This document shows positions 1 through 7,208 of a stretch of DNA of 11,284 bases, piece by piece. Both the position numbers and the translations under genes were made by a program. The stretch covers positions 1-11,284 of the forward strand of contig CAZQQV010000049.1 in the NCBI GenBank assembly GCA_964595655.1, written 5' to 3'. The notes beneath the pieces are model-generated. The model had not been told where the DNA came from, made no database searches, and saw nothing but the letters and a program-made list of their open reading frames with translations. Source of the stretch: Caldimicrobium sp964595655. Lineage in GTDB: Bacteria > Desulfobacterota > Thermodesulfobacteria > Thermodesulfobacteriales > Thermodesulfobacteriaceae. How positions within the stretch are numbered: position 1 is the stretch's first letter; the number at the start of each line of letters is the position of its first letter.

Positions 1-1
1 T

Positions 2-736
2 ATGAAACTTAGGCCTCTCACCCTCAAAGAAAACCTCTTTCTCTTACAACTTCTGGCACTCATCCCCTGGATTCTTGGAAGTATCTTTATCCTCTGGCAC
101 TATTCACCTGAAATCAAACAGCTGCGCTATAGACTTGAGGCCAAAGAAAAAATCCCTCCCCTTTTTGAAACCATAAAGCTCCTTCAGATCCACCGGGGAC
201 TTTGCTATTTAAGGTATGTCACCAAGGACACAAAGGAATTAAACCAAATAAAATCAACCCTGCAAGAAATTGAAAACCAGATAGATAGCTCCTTTAATAA
301 GACCCTTTCTATTTATTCTTCCGAGGAAAGGACTCTTCTTTTGAAATACCATAAGGATTGGCAACAACTAAAAAGGGACCATCTCCATATCTCACCTCTT
401 GAATCCTTTTTTCAGCATACCGGGATTATAGTGAGCCTTCTTCAATTTCTGAAAGCAGAGGGGGAAAAATATCGGCTTTTTGCTGAGCCAGATCTCTATC
501 TTCGCACCCTTGCCCAGGTAAGTTTGCTTGAACTTCCCAACATAGTTGAAGCCCTTGGAAAATTAAGGGCTATAGGGAGCGCAGCCGTAGAAAGAAATCA
601 CATGCCCCCTGAAGATAAAAAGATTTTTTTTTCAGAATTTTCAAGCCCTGCAAGGGTATCAGGAGGTCTTACGCTGGACCCTTTTAAATATCAAGTTTCC
701 GAGAAAAATTATTATTGCCCTGGAAAGCTCTTTTAA
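2..736 (+). CDS. N-terminal sensor part of a frameshifted c-di-GMP signalling protein
   Basis: This frame encodes the membrane-anchored sensor half of the gene that continues at 753-2411. Residues about 11-34 form a hydrophobic transmembrane helix just after the start. A long, mostly helical, presumably periplasmic region follows, with an LLQIHRGL segment resembling the QxHRGL motif in helical-bundle sensor domains of other bacterial cyclases and chemoreceptors. The ligand is unknown. The frame makes sense to about residue 210 (MPPEDKKIFF). The last ~35 residues look like out-of-frame translation, and the stop at 734-736 falls inside what should be continuous coding. Skipping one T of the nine-T run at 624-632 enters the frame of the downstream gene with no stop. 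The ATG at position 2 is plausible because the membrane helix follows at once, but the ribosome binding site lies outside the window. Confidence 0.7.
   Translation: MKLRPLTLKENLFLLQLLALIPWILGSIFILWHYSPEIKQLRYRLEAKEKIPPLFETIKLLQIHRGLCYLRYVTKDTKELNQIKSTLQEIENQIDSSFNKTLSIYSSEERTLLLKYHKDWQQLKRDHLHISPLESFFQHTGIIVSLLQFLKAEGEKYRLFAEPDLYLRTLAQVSLLELPNIVEALGKLRAIGSAAVERNHMPPEDKKIFFSEFSSPARVSGGLTLDPFKYQVSEKNYYCPGKLF
624..632 (+). other. Nine-T homopolymer at the frameshift point
   Basis: Nine consecutive T residues lie where the reading frame of the sensor half gives way to the frame of the HAMP-GGDEF-EAL half. Upstream the sensible frame reads MPPEDKKIFF. One base further on, the other frame reads QNFQALQGYQEVLRW and continues unbroken into the downstream ORF. 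An eight-T run would give one continuous 802-residue protein. The run could be a sequencing or assembly error, a true inactivating insertion, or a slippage site that turns the gene on and off. Confidence 0.75.
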
Positions 737-752
737 ACTCCTTAATGACTTT

Positions 753-2411
753 ATGAATTTATCTCAGACCTTTCTTAGTAGCGATTTCCGTGGAAGTTTT
801 GCCCTTACCGGTTATGGCTATTTTAAGCTGGCAACGGCTGTGATAGATATTTTTTATGAACTCCATTCTTTGATTATGAATGCATATCTTCAACAAATTG
901 AGGAGAAAAAGAAGGAACTCATAAGAAATGGCCTCCTTAGTTTTCTCTTTCTCAGCCTGATTTTGGGGAGCATCTGCCTTTTCTTTTATCTTAGTTATCA
1001 AAGGCTTGCCCGAAGGCTCTCCCGCATAGCAAAGGAGACACAAAAGATAGCAAGTGGTGATCTCTCAGCCCGGGTCACCCTTGACTATGAGGACGAAATA
1101 GGAGAGGTGATAAGGCTTCTCAATGCCTCTTTGGATGAACTTGAAAGGCGCTTAAGAGAAATTTACTTCCTCCACTATTACGATCCCTTAACAGGGGCCC
1201 CAAATAGAGAAAGCCTCCTTTTAGAGTTTAAAAAGAGAAAGGTTATTAATCTCTTTCTCATTGACATAGACAATTTTAAGACCATCAATACCCTCTACGG
1301 CGAGTTCATAGGAGATGAACTTCTTAAATACCTATATCAGAGACTAAAAGAGACCTTTAAGACCGAGGTCTACCGGGTTGGGCCGGATGAATTTGCCCTT
1401 ATCCTTCCAGAGGAGGATCTAAAAACTCTTTTCCCCAAGGTGGAAACTCTCTTACAAGCTATAGAAAGGGAACCTTTCCGTTATCAGGACCTTGAGGTAT
1501 TCTTTCACTTAAGAGGGGCCTTGATATGTGAGTGTGTACATCCTGAGTATACCTTATCCTTTGCTTATACACTTTTAAAGGAGGTTAAAGAAAAAGCAAA
1601 GGTGATTGATTATTCAGAAATATCCTATCTTGAAAGGAGCTCTCAATATGAAGAAACCATCTTTTATATAAGAAAGATCCGATCAGCCATAGATGAAAGG
1701 CGCATCATTCCCTACTATCAGCCTGTTTTTGACAATAAAACCAGAGAGATCGTTAAAGTTGAGGCCTTAATGAGGATTCAGGAAAAGGATGGTGAGATCT
1801 TGTCCCCTTCCAAATTTCTTCCCATTGCCAAAGAGAGCGGATATTATCCCCTGCTAACTCTGAGGATCTTTGAGGAAGTGAAAAAAGACATTGCCCTTAT
1901 ACCCTGGGATGTCTCTTTAAATCTTTCCTTTTCAGATCTACTAAACAAAGAGATACTTGAAAGCTTTTTATCTCTTATTGAAAATGGCTCAAAAAAGCTC
2001 CTCTTAGAGCACAAAATCGTCCTTGAACTTCTTGAAACCGAAGAGATAGAGGTCTATGAAAAACTACTTCCTCTCCTTCTTGACCTCAAGAGAAAAGGGG
2101 TTCATCTGGCCATTGATGACTTCGGAGCCGGTTATTCCAATCTACTGAGATTGATTGAGCTTGAGGTGGATTTTATCAAAATTGATGCCTCCATTATAAA
2201 AAACCTTCCCGAGAGTGAAAAGGCAAGGAATCTTGTGAGGGCTGTAGTAAGTTTTGCCAGATCTGCAGGCATTAAAACCATTGCCGAGTTTGTAGCTGAT
2301 GAAAGGATTTTTAACCTGGTCTGTGAGCTTGGGGTTGATTTTTCTCAGGGATACTATTTTTCCCCACCCCTTCCCTTAGAGGATCTTCTTAAACTTCGCC
2401 CCCAGGTTTGA
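753..2411 (+). CDS. HAMP-GGDEF-EAL c-di-GMP phosphodiesterase, C-terminal part of the frameshifted gene
   Basis: This is the signalling half, numbered from the ATG at 753. It holds the end of the sensor (1-60), a transmembrane helix (~61-82), a HAMP linker (~83-138), a GGDEF domain (~140-285) and an EAL domain (~300-545). The GGDEF signature is degenerate, GPDEF at 210-214, and the RxxD inhibitory-site residues are absent, although the metal-binding IDIDNFKTIN segment remains. The EAL domain keeps E337-A-L, N390, E425/E428, DDFGAGYS (455-462), K476 in IKID and Q532, so c-di-GMP hydrolysis to pGpG is likely. The usual EGVE motif reads EFVA (512-515), retaining the first Glu. No Shine-Dalgarno precedes 753, and the frame stays open upstream to the T run at 624-632. 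The ATG is therefore probably internal, and the intact protein would be 802 residues. Confidence 0.88.
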   Translation: MNLSQTFLSSDFRGSFALTGYGYFKLATAVIDIFYELHSLIMNAYLQQIEEKKKELIRNGLLSFLFLSLILGSICLFFYLSYQRLARRLSRIAKETQKIASGDLSARVTLDYEDEIGEVIRLLNASLDELERRLREIYFLHYYDPLTGAPNRESLLLEFKKRKVINLFLIDIDNFKTINTLYGEFIGDELLKYLYQRLKETFKTEVYRVGPDEFALILPEEDLKTLFPKVETLLQAIEREPFRYQDLEVFFHLRGALICECVHPEYTLSFAYTLLKEVKEKAKVIDYSEISYLERSSQYEETIFYIRKIRSAIDERRIIPYYQPVFDNKTREIVKVEALMRIQEKDGEILSPSKFLPIAKESGYYPLLTLRIFEEVKKDIALIPWDVSLNLSFSDLLNKEILESFLSLIENGSKKLLLEHKIVLELLETEEIEVYEKLLPLLLDLKRKGVHLAIDDFGAGYSNLLRLIELEVDFIKIDASIIKNLPESEKARNLVRAVVSFARSAGIKTIAEFVADERIFNLVCELGVDFSQGYYFSPPLPLEDLLKLRPQV

Positions 2412-2472
2412 TTTTTTGAAACTTACCTTTTCCGGATCCTTTTAAAATTTTTTCTGATAATTTAATTGTGGA

Positions 2473-2500
2473 TTGACTTACCAAGAGAATTGGTTATCTT
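2473..2500 (+). promoter_or_regulatory. Putative sigma70-type promoter for purKE
   Basis: TTGACT (2473-2478) and TATCTT (2495-2500) are separated by 16 bp and lie about 28 bp before the purK ATG. The -35 matches 5 of 6 consensus bases and the -10 only 4 of 6. The 116-bp gap after the EAL gene has no clear G+C-rich terminator hairpin, so read-through from upstream cannot be excluded. Confidence 0.45.
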
Positions 2501-2527
2501 TTAGTAAACCTCTTTCGGGGATCCATT

Positions 2528-3658
2528 ATGAGGCCTCATGATATTAGCATTGGAATTCTTGGTGGGGGACAGCTTGCCAAGATGTCTGCACAAGCTGCAA
2601 GAAAGATGGGTTTTTCGGTGAAAGTTCTTGATCCCACACCAGGATGTCCTGCAAGTATGGTGGCTGAACAGGTAGTTGGCTCTTTCAAAGACCCTGAAGA
2701 GATAAAAAAATTTGCCAAGATCTGCGATATCATAACCTTTGACATTGAACATGTGGAAGTTTCTCCCCTTTTTGAATTACAGGAAGAAAAAAAGATTATT
2801 CCTTCTCCTCAGGTTCTCTCTATAATTCAAAACAAACTTGAGCAAAGAAGAGCCTACAAAAGGGCAGGGCTTCCTGTTCCTGAATTCAAAGAAATAAAGG
2901 ATCTCACTGAGCTTGAAAAGGCTATACCCTGCGTTCAAAAATCTATTACTGGAGGATATGACGGAAGAGGAACAGTAATTTTGAGAAAAAGAGAGGACCT
3001 CAGCAAGGCTTTACCTCTTCCCTGCTTCATTGAGGAACTTCTTGAGATTGAAAAGGAACTTGCCCTTATGGTTGTTAGAAGTGAAAGGGAAGAAATTGCC
3101 GTTTATGATGTGGTTGAGATGGTTTTTCATCCAGAGGGAAACCTTCTTGATTATCTCTTTTGCCCAGCCCAAATTGATCCAGAGACTGCTCGTTTAGCTA
3201 AGGAGCTTGCCATTGAGGCAGTAAAAGCCATTAATGGATATGGGCTCTTTGGAGTTGAGCTCTTTCTTGATAAAAGAGGAAATATTTATATTAATGAAAT
3301 AGCCCCAAGGCCTCATAATTCAGGTCATCACACCATTGAGGCCTGCTATACCAGTCAATTTGAACAGCACATAAGAGTAGTGACCGGGCTACCTTTGGGG
3401 TCAACGAGGCTTCTATCTCCAGCAGTGATGATAAATTTACTGGGAGAGGAGGGCTACTACGGAAAACCCATTTATGAAGGCCTGAGAGAGGCTCTTTCTA
3501 TTCCAGGGGTTTCTGTCCATATCTATGGAAAAAAAGAGACCTTTCCCTTGAGAAAAATGGGACATGTAACCATTCTTGGCGAAACCTTGGAAGAGGCCCT
3601 ATCTAAGGCTCAAAAGGTAAAGGAACTTTTAAAAGTAAAAGGTGAGGTGAAGAAATGA
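2528..3658 (+). CDS. purK: N5-carboxyaminoimidazole ribonucleotide synthase
   Basis: PurK is the cytoplasmic ATP-grasp enzyme that converts AIR, ATP and bicarbonate to N5-CAIR in IMP synthesis. The 376 residues cover the whole family length. An N-terminal pre-ATP-grasp fold carries GILGGGQLAKM (9-19). FDIEHV (71-76) is the usual segment before the central domain, and GGYDGRG (142-148) is the ATP-grasp glycine loop. FIEELLEIEKELAL (~167-180) and the Mg/ATP-binding NEIAPRPHNSGHH segment (256-268, with E257) complete the active site. The ATG has GGGGA six bases upstream. The 3' end overlaps purE in an ATGA junction, so the unstable N5-CAIR would be made beside the enzyme that uses it, and translation is probably coupled. 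Confidence 0.96.
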   Translation: MRPHDISIGILGGGQLAKMSAQAARKMGFSVKVLDPTPGCPASMVAEQVVGSFKDPEEIKKFAKICDIITFDIEHVEVSPLFELQEEKKIIPSPQVLSIIQNKLEQRRAYKRAGLPVPEFKEIKDLTELEKAIPCVQKSITGGYDGRGTVILRKREDLSKALPLPCFIEELLEIEKELALMVVRSEREEIAVYDVVEMVFHPEGNLLDYLFCPAQIDPETARLAKELAIEAVKAINGYGLFGVELFLDKRGNIYINEIAPRPHNSGHHTIEACYTSQFEQHIRVVTGLPLGSTRLLSPAVMINLLGEEGYYGKPIYEGLREALSIPGVSVHIYGKKETFPLRKMGHVTILGETLEEALSKAQKVKELLKVKGEVKK

Positions 3659-4170
3659 AGGTGGGAATCATTATGGGAAGTGATTCAGATTTGCCAGTTA
3701 TGAAAGAGGCAGCAGAAGTGCTTGAGGAATTCGGAGTTCCCTATGAAATAACGGTAGTTTCTGCTCATAGGACCCCTGAACGGATGTTTGAATACGCAAA
3801 AACTGCGGAAGAAAGGGGAATTGAGGTGATTATTGCTGGAGCCGGGGGATCGGCTCACCTTCCAGGTATGACAGCCTCCATAACAACTCTCCCTGTGATT
3901 GGTGTTCCCATAATGAGTAAGGCCTTAAAGGGAATGGACTCCCTTCTTTCCATTGTGCAAATGCCTGCAGGTGTGCCTGTGGCAACGGTTGCCATAAATA
4001 ATGCAAGAAACGCAGGGCTTCTTGCAGTGCAAATCCTTGCCATAAAATATCCTGAATTAAGAGAAAAACTAAAACAATTTAGAGAAAAGATGAGAAAAGA
4101 AGTTGTTGAAAAGGGCGAAAAACTGAAAAACCTCGGGTTTAGAAAATACTTAGAAGAAAAGGCCTCTTAG
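3655..4170 (+). CDS. purE: N5-carboxyaminoimidazole ribonucleotide mutase, class I PurE
   Basis: PurE moves the carboxylate of N5-CAIR to C4 to give CAIR. The glycine-rich GSDSD loop (8-12), SAHRTP (36-41, with the conserved H38) and AGAGGSAHLPGM (61-72) are the substrate-binding and catalytic motifs. The partner purK directly upstream indicates the bacterial class I mutase rather than the class II enzyme that carboxylates AIR directly. At 171 residues it is close to the usual length, with a charged Lys/Glu-rich helical tail after about residue 135. Its ATG overlaps the purK stop by 4 bp, and a GAGGTGA Shine-Dalgarno lies inside the end of purK. Its TAG stop overlaps the purD stop on the other strand. 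Confidence 0.97.
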   Translation: MKVGIIMGSDSDLPVMKEAAEVLEEFGVPYEITVVSAHRTPERMFEYAKTAEERGIEVIIAGAGGSAHLPGMTASITTLPVIGVPIMSKALKGMDSLLSIVQMPAGVPVATVAINNARNAGLLAVQILAIKYPELREKLKQFREKMRKEVVEKGEKLKNLGFRKYLEEKAS

Positions 4171-5444
4171 AGGTATTTCAAGGCCTTTTTGCCAATATCA
4201 GTTCTATAGTGAGCCCCTTCAAAGTGAATAAGCTTTACTGCAGAATAGGCTCTCTCTATGGCTTCTGGGATGGTATTACCAAGGGCGGTAACTCCAAGCA
4301 CCCTTCCTCCATTGGTTAAGAATTTGTCTCCCTCTTTTTTGGTTCCCGCATGAAAAACTATTACATCCTCCATTTCTTTTACTTTATCAAGCCCGGTTAT
4401 AATTTTTCCCTTTTCATAACTTCCAGGATAGCCCTTGCTTGCCATAACCACACAAAGAGAAGCCTTGGGGCTCTCTTTAAGCTCATACTCCCTTAGCCTT
4501 CCCTCAAGGGCCCTTTCAATCATCTCAAGAAAATCGTTTTCAATGCGAGGAAGAATGGCCTGGGCCTCAGGGTCACCAAGCCTGCAGTTAAATTCAAGCA
4601 CATAGGGCTCACCTTTACTAATCATTAGACCTGCATAGAGAAATCCCTGATAGGGATGCCCCTTTTCTTTCATCACTTTTAAAACAGGAGAAATAACCTT
4701 TTCTTCAATCTTTTTTCTTAAGACCTCATTTACAAGAGGTGCTGGAGAATAGGCGCCCATACCCCCTGTATTTGGGCCTTCGTCATTATCAAGAAGTCTT
4801 TTGTGATCCTGGGAGGTGGGAAGGGCCTTAAAGTTTTCCCCATCGGTTATGACAATGTAAGAGGCCTCTTCTCCCTCCAGACATTCCTCAATCACTACCT
4901 TTGAGCCAGACTCACCAAAGATTTTCTCAACGAAAATTTTATGGAGAGCCTCTTCAGCTTCCTCAAGGGTTTTGCAAACAAAAACTCCTTTCCCTGCACA
5001 AAGACCATCTGCCTTAACCACAATGGGCGCACCCTTTTTTCTGACAAAATCCAAGGCCCTTTCATAGGTATCAAAGACTTCAAACTGGGCAGTGGGGACC
5101 CCTGCCTTTTTCATAATCTCTTTGGCAAAGGCTTTACTTCCCTCAAGAAGGGCTCCAAATTTATCTGGGCCAAAAACAGAAATTCCCACCTCTGAAAGAT
5201 AATCTCTTATTCCCTTAACCAAGGGTTCCTCTGGCCCAGGAATAACGAGGTCAATTTTTTCTTTAAGGCATAATTCTTTTATTTTTTCAAAGTCACTAAG
5301 ACCTATTCCTTCTGGAATTTCTGCTATCTCAGAAATTCCGCCATTTCCCGGGATACAATAAAGCTTTGATAACTTTGCACTTTTAGAAAGGACATAACAA
5401 AGGGCATGTTCCCTTCCTCCCCCACCAAGGACAAGAACTTTCAT
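4167..5444 (-). CDS. purD: Phosphoribosylamine-glycine ligase (GAR synthetase)
   Basis: PurD joins 5-phosphoribosylamine to glycine with ATP, the second step of IMP synthesis. The 425 residues match the monofunctional bacterial enzyme. Motifs in order are GGGGREHAL (7-15) in the N domain, PGPEEPL (69-75), LEGSKAFAK before the ATP-grasp domain, VVKADGLCAGKGV (142-154), LEGEEAS (189-195), QDHKR (212-216), PNTGGMGAYSP (224-234) and the metal-binding EFNCRLGDPE (284-293). The C-terminal domain keeps THE family's NGGRVLGV segment. The start has AAAGGAGG about 10 bases upstream and overlaps the bioY stop by 4 bp, so the gene is the second of a bioY-purD transcript. It converges on purE, with the two stop codons overlapping. 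Confidence 0.97.
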   Translation of the reverse strand: MKVLVLGGGGREHALCYVLSKSAKLSKLYCIPGNGGISEIAEIPEGIGLSDFEKIKELCLKEKIDLVIPGPEEPLVKGIRDYLSEVGISVFGPDKFGALLEGSKAFAKEIMKKAGVPTAQFEVFDTYERALDFVRKKGAPIVVKADGLCAGKGVFVCKTLEEAEEALHKIFVEKIFGESGSKVVIEECLEGEEASYIVITDGENFKALPTSQDHKRLLDNDEGPNTGGMGAYSPAPLVNEVLRKKIEEKVISPVLKVMKEKGHPYQGFLYAGLMISKGEPYVLEFNCRLGDPEAQAILPRIENDFLEMIERALEGRLREYELKESPKASLCVVMASKGYPGSYEKGKIITGLDKVKEMEDVIVFHAGTKKEGDKFLTNGGRVLGVTALGNTIPEAIERAYSAVKLIHFEGAHYRTDIGKKALKYL

Positions 5445-6028
5445 TTCTTAAAGGCCTCCTTTACCCTTTTTTCAGAAAGGACAAAGAAAGCAAACAAAAG
5501 GGACTTAATCACATCCCAGGGAAGAAAAGGGAAAACTGTAAGAGTTAAAATTTCCCTCAAAGTATAAGAGGTGCTGAAAAACTTGTAACCAGAAACAAAC
5601 CATAAAACTCCAAAAAAGTAGATGACAAGATGAGCAAAAACCCCGCAGAAAAAGGCATAAATGGGTTTTTGAATAAGGGAAAGTTCTTTTGCCTTCCCCA
5701 CAAGGTAAACCCCTGCAAGAAATCCAAGGAGATAACCCCCTGTGGGGCCACTCAAAACAAGAATCCCCCCTTTCACCCCTGAAAAAAGGGGAAATCCCAA
5801 GGCTCCTAAGAGAAGATAAAGAAGAATGCTAAGAATGCCTAACCTTGCACCAAGATAATATCCAATTAGGAGAACTCCGAAGGTCTGAAGAGTCAAGGGA
5901 ACAGGAGTAAAGGTAAGAGGAATTCTTATTTGAGAAAGTAGAGCAAGTAAAATTGTAAAAGAAAATGCCAAAAGGCCTTTACCAAGGAATTCCCTTTTCA
6001 AGTCAAAAGCCTCTTCTGCCTTTTTCAT
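5441..6028 (-). CDS. bioY: Biotin transporter substrate-binding subunit BioY
   Basis: BioY is the membrane S-component that binds biotin, alone or with an energy-coupling factor module (EcfA/EcfT) not present here. The protein is hydrophobic with about six helices. Family signatures are PLTFTPVPLTLQTFGVLLIG (37-56), the Gly-rich LGARLG...YLLLGALGFPLFSG stretch and GPTGGYLLGF (~94-103). I place the start at 6028, giving 195 residues, because GCAGGAGGACAGT immediately precedes that ATG. An upstream in-frame ATG at 6088 gives 20 further residues, but it lies upstream of the predicted transcription start and the added residues do not resemble BioY. The gene leads a two-gene transcript with purD. 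No recognisable BirA-type inverted repeat is visible near its promoter. Confidence 0.93.
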   Translation of the reverse strand: MKKAEEAFDLKREFLGKGLLAFSFTILLALLSQIRIPLTFTPVPLTLQTFGVLLIGYYLGARLGILSILLYLLLGALGFPLFSGVKGGILVLSGPTGGYLLGFLAGVYLVGKAKELSLIQKPIYAFFCGVFAHLVIYFFGVLWFVSGYKFFSTSYTLREILTLTVFPFLPWDVIKSLLFAFFVLSEKRVKEAFKK

Positions 6029-6034
6029 ACTGTC

Positions 6035-6058
6035 CTCCTGCAAATTCTCCTGCAAAAT
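6035..6058 (-). repeat. Tandem 12-bp repeat doubling the bioY Shine-Dalgarno
   Basis: On the minus strand ATTTTGCAGGAG is followed directly by AATTTGCAGGAG, a tandem pair matching at 11 of 12 bases. The copy nearer the ATG supplies the correctly spaced AGGAGG. The other places a second AGGAG 12 bases further upstream. The repeat covers most of the predicted leader, so it could be a chance duplication, a ribosome standby site or a protein-binding site near the transcription start. Confidence 0.6.
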
Positions 6059-6067
6059 TCTAATGGA

Positions 6068-6095
6068 ATTATAAAGAAGATTTGGCAAATGTCAA
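6068..6095 (-). promoter_or_regulatory. Strong sigma70-type promoter for bioY-purD
   Basis: On the minus strand TTGACA (6095-6090) and TATAAT (6073-6068) are both perfect consensus hexamers, separated by 16 bp. Transcription would start near 6060, leaving a leader of roughly 30 bases before the bioY ATG at 6028. That is too short for a biotin-sensing riboswitch-like structure. Confidence 0.75.
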
Positions 6096-6114
6096 TTAAA
6101 TGAAAGACTTTCCC

Positions 6115-6142
6115 TTGAAAAAAATTTTTAATAATCTATTAT
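6115..6142 (+). promoter_or_regulatory. Putative promoter for the phoH operon
   Basis: TTGAAA (6115-6120) and TATTAT (6137-6142) are spaced by 16 bp, each matching 5 of 6 consensus bases, in a very AT-rich stretch. Transcription would start near 6149. The -35 lies about 20 bp from the -35 of the divergent bioY promoter, so the two could compete for polymerase. An AAGGAGGG Shine-Dalgarno follows at 6162-6169. Confidence 0.55.
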
Positions 6143-6182
6143 ATAAACCAGAAAAAATTTAAAGGAGGGTGGATTAAAGGTA

Positions 6183-7208
6183 ATGGCACAGATGGTGCAT
6201 GATGAGGTAAAAAAGGGTGTTTTTGAGGGTAATCCCTATACTAAGGAGTTAATTTTTGAGGATTATCCTATAGTGAGAGCCCTATACGGGGAGCGTGGGT
6301 CTCATTTTAAAATTCTTGAAGAAGCCTTTAAGGTTAAGCTTATCCTTAAGGGAAATCACATAATCATCACAGGTGAACCTGAGGATCTTGAGCTTACTGA
6401 AAAAACTCTTGAGGAACTTTATGGTCTTATTAAAGCTGGATATTCCATTTATCCCTCTGATGTTGAATATGCCTCAAGAATCCTTCTTGAAAACCCAAGG
6501 GCAAACCTCAAAGATATTTTTCTTGATACCATTTTGATTACCTCGGGAAGAAAAATAATAAGCCCTAAGGGATTAACCCAAAAAAGATATGTAGAGGCTA
6601 TTCGAAAGTCTGAAATTGTCTTTGGAATCGGGCCTGCAGGAACTGGAAAGACCTATCTTGCTGTAGCCATGGCTGTGTCCTTCCTCATGAGGGGGGAAGT
6701 AAATAGAATCATTCTTGTTCGACCTGCTGTTGAGGCAGGAGAAAAGCTGGGTTTCCTTCCAGGAGACCTTGTTGAAAAGGTAAACCCCTATCTTAGGCCC
6801 CTTTATGACGCCCTCTATGACATGCTTTCCTTTGATAGGGTAGTTAAGCTCTTTCAGAAGGGTGTAATTGAGGTTGCTCCCCTTGCCTTCATGCGAGGAA
6901 GAACCCTCAATGATTCCTTTATTATTCTTGATGAGGCACAGAATACAACTACCGAACAGATGAAGATGTTCCTCACAAGAATTGGGCAGGGATCAAGGGC
7001 GGTTATTACTGGAGATGTTACCCAGATAGACCTTCCTGATCCCAAAAAATCCGGGCTTCTTGAAGCCATGGAAATTCTTGAAGGAATTGAAGGGATAACC
7101 TTTGTGTATTTCACTAAAAATGATGTGGTAAGACACCCCATTGTACAAAAAATCATTGAAGCTTACGAAAAAAAAGAAAAAGAAAAGAGGGAAAAAAATG
7201 AGGTATAA
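6183..7208 (+). CDS. phoH: PhoH family ATPase
   Basis: This is a PhoH/PhoL-type cytoplasmic ATPase, a family related to superfamily 1 helicases and linked to RNA metabolism and ribosome quality control; its precise substrate is not settled. The 341 residues fit the family. Residues ~20-90 form a small KH-like N-terminal region, and the P-loop ATPase follows. Walker A is GPAGTGKT (150-157), with GLTQKRYVEAI before it as in other PhoH proteins. Walker B is FIILDEAQN (246-254), followed by a TRIGQGSRAVITGD stretch with sensor-like residues and a final NDVVRHPIVQKIIEAY segment. The tail is Lys/Glu-rich. The ATG lies 13 bases after AAGGAGGG, a long spacing, and no better in-frame start exists. The frequent neighbour ybeY is absent. 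The 3' end overlaps the next gene by 11 bp. Confidence 0.96.
   Translation: MAQMVHDEVKKGVFEGNPYTKELIFEDYPIVRALYGERGSHFKILEEAFKVKLILKGNHIIITGEPEDLELTEKTLEELYGLIKAGYSIYPSDVEYASRILLENPRANLKDIFLDTILITSGRKIISPKGLTQKRYVEAIRKSEIVFGIGPAGTGKTYLAVAMAVSFLMRGEVNRIILVRPAVEAGEKLGFLPGDLVEKVNPYLRPLYDALYDMLSFDRVVKLFQKGVIEVAPLAFMRGRTLNDSFIILDEAQNTTTEQMKMFLTRIGQGSRAVITGDVTQIDLPDPKKSGLLEAMEILEGIEGITFVYFTKNDVVRHPIVQKIIEAYEKKEKEKREKNEV

Noticed and set aside
2430..2460. Possible terminator after the EAL gene around the GGATCC and T-rich segment
   Set aside because: No stable G+C-rich stem precedes the T run; the only self-complementary sequences are short AT palindromes.
4941..5195. Plus-strand ORF inside purD
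   Set aside because: It is an out-of-frame shadow of purD with no family features or ribosome binding site.
6029..6088. ATG at 6088 as the bioY start
   Set aside because: It lies upstream of the predicted transcription start and has a poor ribosome binding site; the ATG at 6028 has an ideal one.
7141..7197. In-frame TTG extension of the molybdopterin-binding gene, and possible slippage on the A runs (7169-7198) fusing it to PhoH
   Set aside because: The extension is a poly-Lys segment read inside phoH. The ATG at 7198 has its own AGAGGG, and both proteins look complete, so a separate overlapping gene is simpler.
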